Assembly (NCBI GenBank): GCA_043228905.1
Contig: JBHGNT010000013.1
Location: 5,766,001 to 5,830,000 of the forward strand
Length of the DNA: 64,000 bases
Source of the DNA: Azolla caroliniana
Taxonomy: Eukaryota > Polypodiophyta
Direction of reading: 5' to 3'
Shown here: positions 61,405 to 64,000 of the stretch, in pieces
Position numbering within the stretch: position 1 is the stretch's first letter
Layout: every line of letters begins with the position of its first letter
Made by a program: the position numbers and the translations under genes
Notes under the pieces: generated by a model
The model's input: only the letters and a program-made list of their open reading frames with translations
Databases searched by the model: none
What the model was told of the DNA's origin: nothing

Positions 61405-63548
61405 TCTTCGAATGCCAAGCACGCGGTGCTTGCTTGAGGCTGTAGAGTGACTTCTTCAGTCGGCATACTGCTTTCGGATGAATGCTCGATTCAAAGCCGG
61501 GTGGTTGTACCATGTACACCTCCTCTTCTAATTCGCCTTAAAGAAAGGCGTTCTTTGCATCCATTTGGTGGAGGTGCCACCCTTTCGCCGTTGCGAGTGC
61601 AATTACGGTCCGCACAACTGTCATCTTTGCCATCGGGGCAAATGTTTCTTTGTAGGCGACTCGATGCGTCTGTGTGTATCCTTTCACTACAAGTCGAGCT
61701 TTGTAGCGGTTGACAGAGCCATCAGTATTATACTTCACCTTATAAATCCATCTGCAGCCAATTGCCTTCTTCTATTGTGAGTGGGGGAACGAGATCCCAT
61801 GTGTCATTCTTGTGTAGTGAACGCATCTCCTCGTTCATTGCTTCGATCCATCGTGGGTCCTTTGCACCTTCGAAAAAGGTTTCTGGCTCCCGTACTGTTG
61901 CGACCTTCATCATCAAGGCGTAATGGTACACCATGTATTCATCGTAGCCAAATCGGCTTACAGGGTTCTTTTCACGAGTGTATTGGCATAACTTTTCGTT
62001 TGTAGAGACTAATGCTTTCTTCGCTCCATTTGTCCGGATGTCAAGGCCTTCAAACTCACTGTCGAGGGAGTGAGTCGACTCGTTGCCATTGAAATGACTG
62101 TCTTCATACTCCGACATTTTGGCCTTCCCTTTGTCCAGCTTTGGACTTGGTCGAGATGTGCTTTGATCGCTCGAAGGCTCTTGTGGTTCACTCAGTCAGG
62201 TTTTGATCGGACTTTCTTTGAATATACGCGTGATGCGATCTTCACCTTCTGTCTCTTGTTTGGCAGATTCCGTGTCGAGCAGAGTCGTAGTCGTAGTTGT
62301 CTCCGGTGCGTACTAGGATGCGGACTCGTCGAAGACTACATCTCGACTCACACGAACCTTGCAAGTCGGGGGGTTATAGCATTTGTAGCCCTTTTGCTCC
62401 AGTGAGTATCCTATGAGGATACATTTCTCTGACTTTAGGCTGAGCTTTTGTTGCTTTTTGTCGAGGATGTGCACTTATGCAATGGAGCCGAATATCGAAA
62501 CATGTGATAGATCCGGCTTCTTCCCGAAAAACTTCTCGTGCAAAGTAAGTTTGTGCAGACCCGATGTCGTACGCCGATTCATGAGATAGATGGCTGTGTT
62601 AGCCACTTCCGCCCAATACGATTTCGGCATGTTCTTTTTGTTAAGCATAGCTCGTGCCACTTTGACGATGTGCCGATTCTTGCGTTTGGCTAATCGGTTC
62701 TGTTATGGCGTATGTCAACACGAAAACTCTCCCCGCATCCCTTCTTTTCGAAGATACGCCATAAACTCATTCGAGAAATATTGCTTGCCTCCATCCGATC
62801 GAAGGCACCGTACGTGTGGACCCGTGGCTTTTCCGACTCCACTCTCGAATTTTTGGAAGTGTCTGAACACTTCGCTCTTCTGCCGCATTGGGTAGATCCA
62901 AGTGTGCCTTGAGAAGTCTTCAATGAAGGTTACATAATATCGGCATCCGCCAAATGTCTCCGTTTGAGCCGGTCCCCATACATCGGAATGAATTATGTTG
63001 AGTACGTCTTTGCTCATGTTCCTCTCCTTCGGAAATGAGTGCCGATGTTGCTTACCAAATTGGCACACCGCACATACGCCTTCAATCTCTCGCTCTTTGA
63101 AGGTCGGGAGTCCGATGATGACTCCTTTCAATTGCGTCACCTTGAGCTTTTGAATGTTGATATGGCCAATTCGCTTGTGCCATAACTCTATATTGGACTC
63201 GGCTTTCATACCTTTTGAGAACATGGCCAATTTCATCTCGTGTGAGTCGAGAATGAACATTGAGCCCTCTCTTCATCCACGTGCGATAAGTCGACCTTCT
63301 TTCTCAATAAAGCAACCACCTTGACTAAATTGAACTTGCATTCCTTGCTCTACAATTTGGCCGACAGAGACCAAATTCTTCGTAATGGTAGGGACATGCA
63401 AAACATTTTTAATGCAGGTTTGCTTCCCTTTTTCTTCGAATGAGACATTGTTGATGTGTCGAATGGGATGCATAGCGTCGTTTCCGGTTTCGACATAGTT
63501 GGGTCGCTCCGGCTCTCAAAGTTCTTGGAACCATTCTTGATAAGACGT
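61405..63548 (-). pseudogene. pol: E3 protease, integrase and RT amino region (degenerate)
   Basis: Minus-strand pieces in order: pre-integrase (63473-63273; NVLHVPTITKNLVSVGQIVE), zinc finger and integrase core (63260-62715; LWHKRIGHINIQKLK, VCAVCQFGKQHRHSFP, IIHSDVWGPAQTE, LRSDGGKQYFS), integrase end (62660-62475; ARAMLNKKNMPKSYWAEV), linker (62117-61740), RT start (61738-61538; FAPMAKMTVVRTVIALA, HLHQMDAKNAFL) and [17 protein letters not shown] (61530-61409). Stops and frameshifts separate them. Gypsy F is inserted at 63549 in the protease region; the rest of E3 lies beyond the window. Confidence 0.87.
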
Positions 63549-64000
63549 TGTCGTGAAGATTTTCGTCCACGAGCGGAAACCCGAGCAACGAGAGCCAAAG
63601 AGCGACGTGCAACGTTGCACGCGTACATAATGTATTTGTAATAATAATAGGGGAAAAGGGTATGGTGCTAGAAATGCCCCATAAGATCCCTAAGGTATAA
63701 AGGCGATGTGGTCTTGTGCGCACATCCACGCGAGAGAGAGAGAGAGGTACTATGCGGTACATAGGTCCCTAGTTGTTTGTGAGGAGGTGGGAGTAAAGGG
63801 GCCATCAATCTCACCCTCCCCAAATCAAGGCAAATACCCCCTTTGAATGAAAGGGGATATTTTAGTCTCGTTTTTGTAAACGGTCTTCCCTCCTTGTGCT
63901 ATAAAAGGAGAGGGAAGGCACCATTGTGAGGGTTGCCTATTTTGAGTGTGCGAGGTTTACCACAGAGGTCGAGCGTTAGGGTTAGGGTTAGGGTTTCTTG
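63549..64000 (+). mobile_element. Partial LTR of gypsy element F (runs off the window)
   Basis: Starts TGTCGTGAAG, as do the K and G LTRs, abruptly within E3 coding sequence. It has a TATA box CTATAAAAGG near 63900 and a GAGAG tract near 63733. The right end and the rest of the element lie outside the window. It closes the nest on this side. Confidence 0.7.
63976..63996 (+). repeat. Telomere-like TTAGGG repeats in the F LTR
   Basis: Three TTAGGG units in a row followed by GTTT, about 75 bases after the TATA box. The plus-strand TAGGGTTT end matches a telo-box. Three units are too few for a telomere; it is a short motif in an LTR. Confidence 0.6.

Noticed and set aside
63976-63996. Chromosome end or interstitial telomere
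   Set aside because: Only three units, inside an LTR with TATA box and in the middle of copia sequence.

Overview
Organism and setting. This is eukaryotic, almost certainly land-plant, nuclear DNA. The only convincing host gene is a Bet v 1 / MLP-type (START-like) gene whose single intron sits at codon 62, phase 1, the position known for plant Bet v 1 genes. Two copia elements carry the initiator-tRNA-Met-type primer site (TGGTATC...) usual in plant copia. One element (called D here) looks like the self-priming, frameshifting Ty3 group known from fungi, vertebrates and non-seed plants, so a non-seed plant is possible, but the sequence alone does not settle this. There are no bacterial operons, CRISPR arrays or rRNA genes.  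Layout. 1-17 kb: a patchwork of broken LTR retrotransposons: a minus-strand gypsy 3' end with GC-rich ~400-bp repeats (1-1504); the 5' half of a Tat/Ogre-like gypsy element A (1505-~4705) fused to the 3' half of gypsy element B (~4709-10030); the 3' end of a third Tat-like element J, whose LTR has a triplicated promoter module and is split by a small gypsy deletion derivative K (11221-13403); and copia element E1 (13.49-~17.06 kb) with a solo LTR inserted in it. 17-26.5 kb: AT-rich, gene-bearing DNA with decayed copia pieces, dispersed and tandem repeats, and the Bet v 1-like gene (19993-23674, minus) whose 3.2-kb intron holds a hAT transposase remnant and a large hairpin. 26.5-64 kb: one Russian-doll nest. 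Minus-strand copia E3 is the outermost host. It is split by gypsy C (28033-50128), copia E4 (50308-61404) and gypsy F (63549 to the end). C is split by gypsy G (33684-44158) and by element D (45839-49004); G is split by gypsy H (34329-41478); E4 is split by copia E5 (53727-59363). Most boundaries are supported by target-site duplications and by reading frames that rejoin when the insert is ignored.  How it works together. Elements B, C, G, H, K and F belong to one related gypsy group (TGTCGTG-type LTR ends, DHG protease where seen). Four insertions of this group show 4-bp candidate target duplications. H is nearly complete: gag-protease is open and pol is open up to the third catalytic residue of integrase. 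D is the most interesting element: open gag, a primer site complementary to its own predicted 5' transcript end, a textbook -1 frameshift signal at the gag/pol border, near-identical LTRs, and a pol cut off inside reverse transcriptase. E3, E4 and E5 share a second, internal polypurine tract downstream of RNase H.
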